DNA of 64,000 nt, taken from positions 1,178,001 through 1,242,000 of the forward strand of contig CP102281.1 in the NCBI GenBank assembly GCA_025150425.1. Reading direction: 5' to 3'. Both the position numbers and the translations under genes were made by a program. Source of the stretch: [Eubacterium] siraeum (GTDB lineage: Bacteria > Bacillota > Clostridia > Oscillospirales > Ruminococcaceae). The notes beneath the pieces were generated by a model. The model did not search any database. It saw nothing but the letters and a program-made list of their open reading frames with translations, and was not told the DNA's origin. How positions within the stretch are numbered: the stretch's first letter is position 1; each line of letters starts with the position of its first letter. Below, piece by piece: positions 36,193 through 44,593 of this stretch.

Positions 36193-38370
36193 ATGACATA
36201 TACAATAGATATGCTTATTGACAAGATAAAGGAAGTAGGAAAGAGCTACGACCTTGATAAAATACAGGCGGCTTATGAGCTGGCGGAAAAGGCGCACGAC
36301 GGTGTTTTCCGCTCGTCCGGAGAGCCTTATATTACACACCCTGTAGCAGTAGCATATATACTTGTAGAACAGTTCTGCATGGATACAGATACAATATGCG
36401 CCGCTCTCCTGCATGACGTGGTAGAAGACACAGATGTCGGTCTTGATGTGATACAGAAGAAGTTCGGTGAGGATGTCGCTCATCTTGTTGACGGCGTTAC
36501 AAAGATAGGTCAGGTTCCCCTTAACACCCGTGAGGAACAGCAGGCAGAGAATATCCGTAAGATACTTATCGCAATGTCAAAGGATATTCGTGTTATTATC
36601 ATAAAGCTCGCCGACAGACTTCATAATATGAGGACGCTTGCGAGCAGACCGCCCGAAAAGCAGCGCAAGACTTCTCTTGAAACGATGAACTTCTACGCAC
36701 CTATAGCCCACAGGCTCGGTATCAGTGATGTAAAGGAAGAAATGGAAGACCTTGCCCTGCGCTATCTTGACCCATACGGCTTCAAGGAGATAGAGTCGCT
36801 TCTTGATGTCCATAAGGATGAACGTGATACGTTTATCGACAAGATAAAAGGTATGATAAGAGAGCGTATATCGGACATTCAGCCACCGCCGATAATCGAG
36901 GGCAGAGTAAAAAGCATATACAGTATTTACAAGAAGGTTTATGTCAAGGGAAAGGATTTTTCGGAGATATATGATATATATGCTGTGAGGATCATTCTTC
37001 AGACAGTTGTCGAATGCTACAACGTACTTGGTATAATTCACGATATGTTCCGCCCTATCCCTTATCGCTTCAAGGACTATATAGCAATGCCCAAGCCCAA
37101 CCGCTACCAGTCGCTCCATACGACCGTTATCGGCAGGGAAGGCATACCATTTGAAGTACAGATAAGAACGCAGGAAATGCACAACACCGCTCAGTACGGC
37201 GTTGCGGCACACTGGAAATATAAAGCAGGAATATCGGGAAATGTTGCAGGTGAAAAGCGTTTCGACTGGATAAGACAGCTTCTTGAACAGCAGCAGGAAG
37301 CTGACGATGTAGAGCAGATCTCAGAGGCTATCAAGGTCGATCTCGCCCCTGACGACGTATATGTTTTCACCCCGAAGGGCGATGTTATAACACTGCCTGC
37401 AGGCTCTAACGTTATAGATTTTGCCTACGCTATTCATACGCAGGTCGGCAATAAAATGACAGGCGCAAAGGTCGGCGGCAGAATGGTGCCGTTTGACCAC
37501 ACACTTCACACGGGCGACATCGTTGAGATACTGACCAGCGGAAGCGATAATTACGGTCCTAACCGAAACTGGAGCGAAATCGCAAAAACCAACGAAGCAA
37601 AAGCAAAAATAAGAGCGTGGTTCAAGCGTGAACGCAGAGAAGAAAATATCGAGTGCGGTAAAGCGGCATTTGAAAAAGAGATACGCAGAAACAATATTGC
37701 GGTCGATGATGAAATACTCTTGCAGGCGGCACACCGTCAGCGTTTATCCTCGGTTGACGATTTATATGCGGCTATAGGCTACGGCGGCGTACAGCTATCC
37801 AAAATCATTACCCGCTTGAAAGAAGAACAGGTAAAACAGCAGAGATTAAACGCTGTTCAGACACAGCCTATCGACATAGAAAAGACTATAGCCGACAACA
37901 ACAAGAGAGCACAGAAGAACGGCGTTGTGCTTGACGGAATAGAAGACTGTGCGGTAAAGTATGCGCAGTGCTGTAATCCGCTTCCCTGCGACGATATTAT
38001 GGGCTTTATCACCCGTGGCTACGGCGTATCTATCCATAAAGCCGATTGCCAGAATGTAAAGATTGGTTTGCAGGGAGAAAACAAGGACAGATGGATAAAG
38101 GCGCATTGGGCAGTGAACTCAAGCAGTGCGTTCAGAGCCACGATAGATATTATCGCAGATGACAGAACTGCGCTTATCGCCGATATTACCACTGCGATAG
38201 CAAGCAATCATCTGCCTATCCACGAGATAAACGCCCACTATCTCAAGAACGGTAATGCAAATATAATTCTCACAATCGAGGTCAGCGGTATAGATCAGCT
38301 CAAGAGCATCATACTCAGACTTCAGAAGATACCCGGAGTAATCTCTGCCGAAAGGACAGGAAAACAGTAA
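36193..38370 (+). CDS. relA: Bifunctional (p)ppGpp synthetase/hydrolase RelA/SpoT
   Basis: The 725 residues carry all Rel domains: HD hydrolase (THPVAVAYILVEQF and LLHDVVEDTD, with His and Asp intact, so hydrolysis is expected), synthetase (IYKKVYVKGKDFSEIYDIYA; AMPKPNRYQSLHTTVIG), TGS (DVYVFTPKGDVITLPAGSNV near 390), a zinc-finger-like region with CAVKYAQCCNPLPCDDI near 585, and a C-terminal ACT domain. It sets the alarmone level in response to uncharged tRNA. Order relA-MBL-hemZ is typical of Clostridia. The stop shares one base with the next start. Confidence 0.96.
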   Translation: MTYTIDMLIDKIKEVGKSYDLDKIQAAYELAEKAHDGVFRSSGEPYITHPVAVAYILVEQFCMDTDTICAALLHDVVEDTDVGLDVIQKKFGEDVAHLVDGVTKIGQVPLNTREEQQAENIRKILIAMSKDIRVIIIKLADRLHNMRTLASRPPEKQRKTSLETMNFYAPIAHRLGISDVKEEMEDLALRYLDPYGFKEIESLLDVHKDERDTFIDKIKGMIRERISDIQPPPIIEGRVKSIYSIYKKVYVKGKDFSEIYDIYAVRIILQTVVECYNVLGIIHDMFRPIPYRFKDYIAMPKPNRYQSLHTTVIGREGIPFEVQIRTQEMHNTAQYGVAAHWKYKAGISGNVAGEKRFDWIRQLLEQQQEADDVEQISEAIKVDLAPDDVYVFTPKGDVITLPAGSNVIDFAYAIHTQVGNKMTGAKVGGRMVPFDHTLHTGDIVEILTSGSDNYGPNRNWSEIAKTNEAKAKIRAWFKRERREENIECGKAAFEKEIRRNNIAVDDEILLQAAHRQRLSSVDDLYAAIGYGGVQLSKIITRLKEEQVKQQRLNAVQTQPIDIEKTIADNNKRAQKNGVVLDGIEDCAVKYAQCCNPLPCDDIMGFITRGYGVSIHKADCQNVKIGLQGENKDRWIKAHWAVNSSSAFRATIDIIADDRTALIADITTAIASNHLPIHEINAHYLKNGNANIILTIEVSGIDQLKSIILRLQKIPGVISAERTGKQ

Positions 38371-39008
38371 TGGAAATTAAAACGCTCACATTAGGCGAGC
38401 TTGGCACCAATTGTTATATAGTAATCAGCGCCGCAGGAAACGCCGCAGTGATAGACCCTGCGGACGATGCACAGCGTATCCTTGATACACTCGGAAAGGA
38501 AAACGCAGAACTTAAAATGATACTTCTCACGCACGGACATTTTGACCATACGGGAGCTGTTGCAGACCTTAAGAAACAGACAGGCGCAAAGGTATATATA
38601 CATTCAAAGGACGAATGTATGCTCGATGATACGATAAAGAACGTGGCATATCTCTGCCCCGGTTATTCCTACAAACCTTTTACTGCGGATGTGCTTGTTT
38701 CCGACGGCGACATCATACGCCTTGATGAGATTGAATTCAGCGTTATGCATACCCCCGGACATACCGCAGGAAGCGTGGTTTATTTTGCGGATAACTGTAT
38801 GTTTGCAGGCGACACCATTTTTGAAGGCTCTGCCGGCAGAACCGATTTCTATTCGGGCGACTATATCGCACAGCGAAACAGCCTTGCACGAATCGCCGCA
38901 CTGCGTGAGGATTATCTTATTTATCCCGGTCACGGCAGTTCGACTACTCTTAAACAGGAAAAGAAGTTTAATCAGTTTCTCGGACAAAGCCCGGTAGATT
39001 TCTTCTGA
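38370..39008 (+). CDS. MBL-fold metallohydrolase, glyoxalase II-like
   Basis: A 212-residue metallo-beta-lactamase-fold hydrolase. Metal ligands appear in THGHFDHTG (residues 51-59), HTPGHTAGS (near 128), the Asp of FAGDTIFEGSAGR and the C-terminal PGHGSSTTL. The TNCYIV start is typical of the YcbL/glyoxalase II branch. Thioester hydrolysis is the usual activity; the in vivo substrate is unknown. It overlaps relA by one base (TAATG) and is followed by hemZ after 1 base. Confidence 0.9.
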   Translation: MEIKTLTLGELGTNCYIVISAAGNAAVIDPADDAQRILDTLGKENAELKMILLTHGHFDHTGAVADLKKQTGAKVYIHSKDECMLDDTIKNVAYLCPGYSYKPFTADVLVSDGDIIRLDEIEFSVMHTPGHTAGSVVYFADNCMFAGDTIFEGSAGRTDFYSGDYIAQRNSLARIAALREDYLIYPGHGSSTTLKQEKKFNQFLGQSPVDFF

Positions 39009-39009
39009 T

Positions 39010-40452
39010 ATGATAAAATCGCTGTATTTTGATAACACGGCATATCAATATGCCTACGAGCTTGAGCGGCTGATAAGAAATTTCTCATTGCCGCACAAGC
39101 TTGAGTTTTATACCGACAAAACTCCCCACGGCACAGATTACGCATACTTCTGCGCCGATAACGGCAAATTATCCGTTACCGTATCTGATAATGATACCGT
39201 GTATAAGGAATCCTCAGATGTATGCGAGCCGTCCGATTATGAGAATGAGCTTTGCAGGCTTCTTTGCAGATGCATGGAAAGGCACGGTCACACTCCGCTT
39301 CCGTGGGGAATACTTACGGGAGTACGCCCCGTGAAATATATCCGAAGCATTTATGAAACCCGTGACAATGCGGAAGAATATCTTCGTAACTCATTGCTTG
39401 TAAGCGATAAGAAGATACAGCTTGCAAACGATGTAATACGCATTCAGAAACCGGTTCTGGACTCACTTGACCTCAGGAAGATAAGCCTGTATATTTCAAT
39501 CCCTTTCTGTCCGTCACGTTGCAGCTATTGTTCGTTTATCTCCGCTTCCGGTGAGGGTGCATTAAAACTGATAGACGATTATTTCGGGCTTTTGCTGAAA
39601 GAACTTGATATTTATGCTGATATCGTGAAACGTTTTTCACTTAAAGTCGATACTGTGTATATCGGCGGTGGAACGCCGACAACCTTGTCGGCTTCTCAGC
39701 TTGACAGCCTTATTGAAAAACTCGGTGAATTTGATATTGCAAATATCCGTGAATTTACCGCAGAAGCAGGCAGACCCGATACCATAACGGAAGATAAGCT
39801 GAGGGCGCTTAAAAACGGCGGTGTAAGGCGCATATCCATAAATCCGCAGTCGATGAACGACAGCGTGCTTGAAGCGGTCGGCAGACGTCATACGGTAAAG
39901 CAGGTGTGTGAAGCGTTTGATATAGCACGAAAGGTCGGTTTCGACTGCATAAATTCCGACATAATAGCAGGACTTCCCGCCGAAACAGAGCGTAGCTTTG
40001 AAGATTCTTTGCAACAGCTTTGCAAATTATCTCCCGAAAATATCACCGTTCATACATTGAGCCTTAAGCGCTCATCGGCATTATTCTGCCGGTTCGGCGA
40101 TGATATAGGCAAAGGCGCAAAATATATGACCGATACGGCATACGATATGCTTTTCGAAAAAGGTTATTTCCCGTATTATCTTTACCGTCAGAAGAATATA
40201 GCCGACAACCTTGAAAACATCGGCTATTGCAAAGACGGCTGTGAAAGCATCTATAATATCTGCATTATGGAAGATGTACAGACGATACTCGCCGCAGGCT
40301 GCGGAGCATCAACAAAGCTATATGACGGCAAGAACGTTTCAAGAGTCATCAATTACAAATATCCTTATGAATATATTTCACGTTTTGCTCTGATGAATGA
40401 GCGTAAGCGTGATATTGAGAATTTCTTTGAAGAAAAATTAACTCTTGCATAA
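39010..40452 (+). CDS. hemZ: HemZ, coproporphyrinogen III dehydrogenase-like radical SAM protein
   Basis: A 480-residue radical SAM enzyme with the cluster-binding motif PFCPSRCSYCSF (CxxxCxxC) near residue 168. A preceding 160-residue N-terminal domain includes TPLPWGILTGVRPVK, the hallmark that separates HemZ from HemN/HemW. YIGGGTPTTLS follows near residue 216. HemZ is annotated as an oxygen-independent coproporphyrinogen oxidase relative, but no other heme genes occur in this window and the activity may differ. A promoter for the next gene lies in its last bases. Confidence 0.92.
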   Translation: MIKSLYFDNTAYQYAYELERLIRNFSLPHKLEFYTDKTPHGTDYAYFCADNGKLSVTVSDNDTVYKESSDVCEPSDYENELCRLLCRCMERHGHTPLPWGILTGVRPVKYIRSIYETRDNAEEYLRNSLLVSDKKIQLANDVIRIQKPVLDSLDLRKISLYISIPFCPSRCSYCSFISASGEGALKLIDDYFGLLLKELDIYADIVKRFSLKVDTVYIGGGTPTTLSASQLDSLIEKLGEFDIANIREFTAEAGRPDTITEDKLRALKNGGVRRISINPQSMNDSVLEAVGRRHTVKQVCEAFDIARKVGFDCINSDIIAGLPAETERSFEDSLQQLCKLSPENITVHTLSLKRSSALFCRFGDDIGKGAKYMTDTAYDMLFEKGYFPYYLYRQKNIADNLENIGYCKDGCESIYNICIMEDVQTILAAGCGASTKLYDGKNVSRVINYKYPYEYISRFALMNERKRDIENFFEEKLTLA

Positions 40453-40473
40453 TTTTTCTTATTGTGCTACAAT
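40445..40473 (+). promoter_or_regulatory. Sigma-A promoter overlapping the hemZ stop
   Basis: TTGCAT (40445-40450), 17-bp spacer, TACAAT (40468-40473). It drives the small zinc-ribbon gene that starts at 40506. Confidence 0.75.
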
Positions 40474-40505
40474 ATAAAAAAGCATTTCTGAAAGGAAACA
40501 CGGCT

Positions 40506-40931
40506 ATGGATTTTAAAGACGAATTTGATTTTATATCAGAAAAAGCAAAACAGCTTACCGATACCGGCATTCGCAAGGCAGACGAGGTTATCGGTATTTC
40601 AAAACTCAAGCTCAGATGCATAAAAATAGACGCACTGATAAAGGCAAAGTACACCGAGCTTGGCAGAACTATGTACGGTATGGTTAAAAACGACAGCTCA
40701 GATGCCGACAGAATAGCGCAGGCTGTAATGGATATTGACCACCTTTATAAGAAAATGGCACAGTGCAATGCCAGAATTGAGCTGATGAAGAAAATCGTTA
40801 CCTGCCCCGTGTGCGGTACAAAGAACAGATTCAGCAACACATATTGCACCGCTTGTATGCACAAACTGGTATCAACAGATGAAGAGCCTGAGGATTATGC
40901 GTTTAATCCCGATGATGCCGAGAACAGATAA
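40506..40931 (+). CDS. Small protein with helical N-terminus and zinc ribbon
   Basis: A 141-residue protein of unknown function read from the ATG at 40506 behind GAAAGGA. The first 95 residues are charged and helical (DEFDFISEKAKQLTDTG; KLKLRCIKIDALIKAKYTE), likely a coiled coil; then comes a zinc ribbon, TCPVCGTKNRFSNTYCTACM, and an acidic tail. It resembles small clostridial proteins of the same layout without assigned role. Own promoter and terminator make it a single-gene unit. Confidence 0.78.
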   Translation: MDFKDEFDFISEKAKQLTDTGIRKADEVIGISKLKLRCIKIDALIKAKYTELGRTMYGMVKNDSSDADRIAQAVMDIDHLYKKMAQCNARIELMKKIVTCPVCGTKNRFSNTYCTACMHKLVSTDEEPEDYAFNPDDAENR

Positions 40932-40943
40932 ATTGATTTTGTA

Positions 40944-40975
40944 AAGAGGTACGATAAAAAAATCGTACCTCTTTT
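40944..40975 (+). terminator. Intrinsic terminator after the zinc-ribbon gene
   Basis: AGAGGTACGAT pairs with ATCGTACCTCT across a short A-rich loop, then TTTT. Confidence 0.9.
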
Positions 40976-41016
40976 GTGCTATTTTTGCATAAAATGCGTT
41001 AATTTTGAAAAAACTG

Positions 41017-41170
41017 TTTACAAGCAGGAAAATAAAGTTTATAATATTTCTGTAAAAACACGAGATTGCTTGAAATTGCAAATCTCGATATTATCATTAT
41101 TATGCTATCCTCTTAATCCATTTCCCATATATGAATACCCCTGTGTCAAATTTCACAGGGGTATTCTGTT
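41017..41170 (+). ncRNA. Candidate small RNA with its own promoter
   Basis: TTTACA (41017-41022) and TATAAT (41040-41045) with a 17-bp spacer form a good promoter that faces no gene: the only downstream gene is bsh on the other strand. The sequence from about 41052 has a CGAGATT/AATCTCG hairpin at 41061-41087 and a 12-bp perfect stem AATACCCCTGTG/CACAGGGGTATT at 41134-41165. The only ATG-started frame inside (41131, 27 codons) lacks a ribosome site. A transcript of 110-120 nt is inferred; the final hairpin lacks a long T run, which is a weakness. Confidence 0.4.
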
Positions 41171-41197
41171 TGCAAAAATTTGTAATAATACAGCCTC

Positions 41198-42172
41198 TCA
41201 GTTCTGATAGTTGATTTTTTCTTCTGTTATCATAGGATAAGAGATAAGCTCATTACCGTCAAGGTTTTCTTTTCTCATATCAACAGCGGAAATGCGGTGA
41301 TTATCGTAAGTTGTGTAATAATAAATGCCTTTATCCGCATTACAGCACGAGGTATAGATAGTAATCTCGTATTCCTTGTCTTTTACCTCACAGCAGCCTC
41401 TCTGCTGGTCAACCGAGCCGAGTATATGGAAAAACTGGCTTACGCTTTCGGTTTCGCCTTTTGCCGAAACCGAGTTAGCCTTTACAAAAGCCACACGCAC
41501 AAATCTTGATTGTGACGATAAATCGCCCGGAAGTCCGATAGCACCCATTCCTCTGCTATAGGTTTTCAGCTCCAGCTTATCCGAGAAATTGTTCTGAGGC
41601 TGTTTTCTTGATAAATGCATATAATCGTTCAATCTGAACATCTGCTCGTCAAAGGGCGGATTGTTTGTAAGCACACCTATCGGATTGTCATAAACCTTTA
41701 TTCCGTCCGATACCGATTCAACGGTTATTGCGCTGTTCCTGTCCGCAATTATCCAGTGGAGCTGACCTGCAGGCATCTGCTCGTCAAAGGGCGTATCGGT
41801 TATATTGATTTTAGAAATCAGCTCTTTCGCTTCATTTACGTCTGCGCATTTTCCGAGAATATACGGAATAAATTCATACTGTGCTACGTTGTCCTTATCG
41901 GGAGCGTTTTTAAAATAACGGGCATTGCCGACAAAGTTAAGCCCTGCCATACAAAGCCCTTTTTCGTTCATTGCATCATAGAACAACGGGTAACCTTTGG
42001 CAATATGAGCCGTACCGATTACTGCATAGTGGCTTTCGCAAACTCCCATATTCAGAAATTGCAATCTGAAATTTCTCGGCATGATTACAATTTCCTCGCC
42101 GTATGAACATTCGTAATCAAGCGTTCTGCCGAAATAGAAATCTTCTGTCTTGTATGTTGCGGCTGTACACAT
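41198..42172 (-). CDS. Choloylglycine hydrolase family protein, probable bile salt hydrolase
   Basis: A 324-residue N-terminal-nucleophile hydrolase. After removal of Met1 the catalytic Cys2 becomes N-terminal; Arg16 and Asp19 (FGRTLDYE), Asn79 (AGLNF), an Asn in VLTNNPPF near 170 and an Arg in SRFVRVAF near 225 match the active-site set of bile salt hydrolases and penicillin V acylases. AGLNF, rather than a penicillin-acylase Tyr-rich loop, favours bile salt deconjugation, typical of gut bacteria; the exact substrate needs assay. It stands alone with its own promoter, convergent with the candidate small RNA. Confidence 0.88.
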   Translation of the reverse strand: MCTAATYKTEDFYFGRTLDYECSYGEEIVIMPRNFRLQFLNMGVCESHYAVIGTAHIAKGYPLFYDAMNEKGLCMAGLNFVGNARYFKNAPDKDNVAQYEFIPYILGKCADVNEAKELISKINITDTPFDEQMPAGQLHWIIADRNSAITVESVSDGIKVYDNPIGVLTNNPPFDEQMFRLNDYMHLSRKQPQNNFSDKLELKTYSRGMGAIGLPGDLSSQSRFVRVAFVKANSVSAKGETESVSQFFHILGSVDQQRGCCEVKDKEYEITIYTSCCNADKGIYYYTTYDNHRISAVDMRKENLDGNELISYPMITEEKINYQN

Positions 42173-42207
42173 ATCTTTACCTCCGTGTTTTTAAAGTTTC
42201 TGTTATT

Positions 42208-42236
42208 ATTCTACTACATTTTCCCCCGTAAGTAAA
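42208..42236 (-). promoter_or_regulatory. Promoter of the bile salt hydrolase gene
   Basis: On the minus strand TTTACT (42231-42236), 17-bp spacer, TAGAAT (42208-42213), 36 bp upstream of the start; CGGAGG is the ribosome site. Confidence 0.65.
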
Positions 42237-42250
42237 GAAATATTACGATA

Positions 42251-42285
42251 AAAAGGGCAGTGCCGAAACACTGCCCTCAGACTAT
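42251..42285 (-). terminator. Intrinsic terminator for proS (distal copy, with T run)
   Basis: On the minus strand GGGCAGTG pairs with CACTGCCC across TTTCGG and is followed by TTTTT. The same 31 bases recur at 42454-42484, on the other side of the dispersed repeat, but there without the T run. Confidence 0.85.
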
Positions 42286-42453
42286 CGAAAAACCTATACA
42301 ATTTTTAAAAAAGGGGTCGCAGGGGCGTAGCCCCCGACAGGGTCTAGGGGCGGTAGCCCCAGTAATATAGCCCCTTTCCGGGGGAAAGGGGTTTGGGGAT
42401 AGGGATAATAAATCAGAAGTTTATTTCAAAAATAGACTTTTTCTACAAGCTGA
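42286..42453 (+). repeat. MITE-like dispersed repeat, copy 2, inside a duplicated terminator
   Basis: A 168-bp non-coding element matching copy 1 at 13.8-14.1 kb: GAAAAACCTATA, GGGGTCGCAGGGGCG, CTAGGGGCGGTAGCCCCAGT, the CCCCTTTCC/GGAAAGGGG hairpin, GGGGATAGGGATAA and GACTTTTTCTACAAGCTGA in the same order and orientation. It lacks the 70-bp insert of copy 1. A 31-base direct repeat, GGGCAGTG to CAGACTAT, flanks it exactly at 42255-42285 and 42454-42484. No coding capacity. Confidence 0.85.
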
Positions 42454-42497
42454 GGGCAGTGCCGAAACACTGCCCTCAGACTATTCACTTAAAAATT

Positions 42498-44222
42498 TCA
42501 GTCATTGAACTTAGCCATAAGCTCTTTTATAAGCTCCTGAACCTTGTCTGCGGTTTCCTCAACGGGAACTTTATATGAGAAGCTCTTATCCCTTGCAGAA
42601 ATCTCACAGCAGTTATCCTTCAGGTTTCTGGGGCTTACAACAACTCTCAGCGGTACGCCGAGAAGGTCTGCGTCAGAGAACATAACGCCTGCGCTTACCT
42701 GTCTGTCATCATAGATAACCTCGGCACCTGCGTTCTGTAAAGTGTCATACAGCTTATCTGCACAAGCCTTAACATCTGCGTCATCTGAACGTACAGCGCA
42801 GATATGAACCTGCCAAGGTGCAATAGGCATAGGCCAGATAGGACCGTAATCATCGTGGTGCGCCTCGCATACCGAAGCCGCAAGTCTGCCGACGCCGATA
42901 CCGTAACAGCCCATAATAGGTGTCTTTTCCTCGCCGTTGCTGTCAAGGTAGGTCATACCCATAGTCTTTGTGTACTTTGTACCGAGCTGGAATATGTTTC
43001 CGACCTCGATACCTCTTGAAATAGAAATTGAGTGCTTGTGGCAATTGGGGCAGATGCCGCCGTCAAGAATCTTTGCAAAGTCGTGATATTCAACATTTGC
43101 ACAATCACGGTCAATGTCAAGCCCCGTGTAGTGATATTCTTCCTTATTTGCGCCGCAAGAAAGGTTGTTTGTATTCTGAAGTGAAGTATCAAACAGAACG
43201 GTCATATTTTCGGGAAGACCGACAGGTCCGATATATCCTGCGTTAAGACCACATTCTTCTGTGATTACGGCAGGGTGAATTTCACAGCCTAAGAAGTTGC
43301 GGAGCTTTGTTTCGTTTACGTCTATATCGCCTCTTGTGAATACGACAACATAGCTGTCGTCTGCGTTTCTCTGATATACGACAGCCTTACAGCTCTTTTC
43401 CTTGGGAGTGTGCAAAAAGTCGCATATTTCTTCTATCGTATGGATATTCGGAGTATGAACAAGCTCCATAGGTGCGGAAACTTCATCTCTTGTGTTCTCG
43501 ATAATGCTGTCTGCGGCTTCCATATTCGCATTGAAACCACATTCGTGACAGCTTGCTATTGTATCCTCGCCTACGGGTGTAAGGAGCATGAATTCGTGCG
43601 AAATACTGCCGCCCATCATACCCGAATCGGACTTGACCGAGATTACCTCGGGAACACCTGCACGTCTGAATATGTTTTCATAAGCCTTGTGGCACTTATC
43701 GTAATACTGCTCAAGATCTTCCTGCGATGTGTGGAATGAGTAAGCGTCCTTCATAGTGAACTCACGGACTCTGATAAGACCGCCTCTGGGACGTGCTTCA
43801 TCACGGAACTTTGTCTGTATCTGATAAATCATGAAGGGGTACTTCGTGTAGCTCTTGCCGTATTCACGCACGAGATGCACAGCGGCTTCCTCGTGCGTCA
43901 TACCGAGTACCATAGGCATTCTGTTGCGGTCTGTGAAACGTAAAAGCTCACTGCCGATGCTTTCGTATCTGCCTGACTCCTGCCAGAGTGAAGCGGGCAT
44001 AACAACAGGAAACTGTACTTCCTGTCCGTCTATCTTGTCCATTTCTTCTCTGATGATCTGTTCGATCTTCTTTGTTATCCTCTTAGTGGGTGCGTATGAC
44101 GAGAAGATGCCGTTAGCCATATACTTGATATAGCCGCCTCTCACCATAATTGCGTGGCTGTCAATCTGACAGTCCGAGGGTCTTTCCTTAAAACGGTCGC
44201 CGACCAGTTTTTCAAGCTTCAT
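42498..44222 (-). CDS. proS: Prolyl-tRNA synthetase (bacterial type with editing domain)
   Basis: Class II synthetase that charges tRNA-Pro. The 574 residues start at the ATG at 44222, behind AGGAGG; 15 upstream in-frame codons belong to the leader. Class II motif 2 (FRDEARPRGGLIRVREFTMK region), the editing (INS) domain between residues of about 225 and 390, and motif 3 with GCYGIGVGR near 437 followed by the anticodon-binding domain are present. It is a ProS type 1 protein, expected to clear mischarged Ala-tRNA-Pro. A T-box leader controls it. Confidence 0.96.
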   Translation of the reverse strand: MKLEKLVGDRFKERPSDCQIDSHAIMVRGGYIKYMANGIFSSYAPTKRITKKIEQIIREEMDKIDGQEVQFPVVMPASLWQESGRYESIGSELLRFTDRNRMPMVLGMTHEEAAVHLVREYGKSYTKYPFMIYQIQTKFRDEARPRGGLIRVREFTMKDAYSFHTSQEDLEQYYDKCHKAYENIFRRAGVPEVISVKSDSGMMGGSISHEFMLLTPVGEDTIASCHECGFNANMEAADSIIENTRDEVSAPMELVHTPNIHTIEEICDFLHTPKEKSCKAVVYQRNADDSYVVVFTRGDIDVNETKLRNFLGCEIHPAVITEECGLNAGYIGPVGLPENMTVLFDTSLQNTNNLSCGANKEEYHYTGLDIDRDCANVEYHDFAKILDGGICPNCHKHSISISRGIEVGNIFQLGTKYTKTMGMTYLDSNGEEKTPIMGCYGIGVGRLAASVCEAHHDDYGPIWPMPIAPWQVHICAVRSDDADVKACADKLYDTLQNAGAEVIYDDRQVSAGVMFSDADLLGVPLRVVVSPRNLKDNCCEISARDKSFSYKVPVEETADKVQELIKELMAKFND

Positions 44223-44475
44223 TATGTTGTCCTCCTGAATTTCGGGCATAAAAAAAGCCCGAAGCATTAAATTTGCTTAGGGCGAAACATTGTTCCGTGG
44301 TACCACCTAAATTCGGTATAACCGCACTTGTATCTCTGTAACGGGAGAAACCGGTAACACTCATCGTGTACAGCTCAAAGACGGGTTCGATAAAACCTTG
44401 TCGGGAGCTTGCACCAACCGCTCTTTCTCTGTGACGCAGATTTATCTACTGTTTCTTGTCATAGCTTTTCTGTAT
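44223..44475 (-). promoter_or_regulatory. T-box riboswitch leader of proS
   Basis: About 250 nt of leader on the minus strand. Stem I features are AGTA (44447-44450) and the GGTTGGTG/AAGC distal region (44405-44421). A proline specifier codon CCC (44383-44385) follows GAA in the expected place. The T-box AGGTGGTACCACGG is at 44295-44308 and the terminator stem GCCCTAAGC/GCTTCGGGC with seven Ts at 44250-44283. Uncharged tRNA-Pro would pair with CCC and the T-box bulge and permit read-through. TTCGGGC at 44241-44247 (plus strand) can also pair with GCCCGAA at 44257-44263, an extra hairpin near the start codon. Confidence 0.92.
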
Positions 44476-44481
44476 GGTATT

Positions 44482-44510
44482 ATTTTAGCACAGAGGAGAA
44501 TGATTGTCAA
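44482..44510 (-). promoter_or_regulatory. Sigma-A promoter of the proS T-box leader
   Basis: On the minus strand TTGACA (44505-44510), 17-bp spacer, TAAAAT (44482-44487), just before the T-box leader. Confidence 0.88.
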
Positions 44511-44522
44511 GGGGGAAAAGGG

Positions 44523-44552
44523 AACACCGCAGAGCATTTCCTCTGCGGTGTT
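44523..44552 (-). terminator. Terminator of the flavodoxin operon
   Basis: AACACCGCAGAG pairs with CTCTGCGGTGTT across CATTTC (plus-strand reading). It lies between the flavodoxin stop and the proS promoter. The T run is better on the plus strand, so it may also work for stray plus-strand transcripts. Confidence 0.75.
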
Positions 44553-44593
44553 TTACGGAGTATGTTTGTTTATCTTTAAGCTGTATTCTGAAT

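Noticed and set aside
41131-41214. A 27-codon frame inside the candidate small RNA
   Set aside because: It has no ribosome binding site and spans the perfect hairpin; nothing suggests translation.
42255-42484. Possible CRISPR repeats
   Set aside because: Only two copies of the 31-base repeat, 199 bp apart, with a known dispersed element between them and a terminator function; no spacer array or cas gene.
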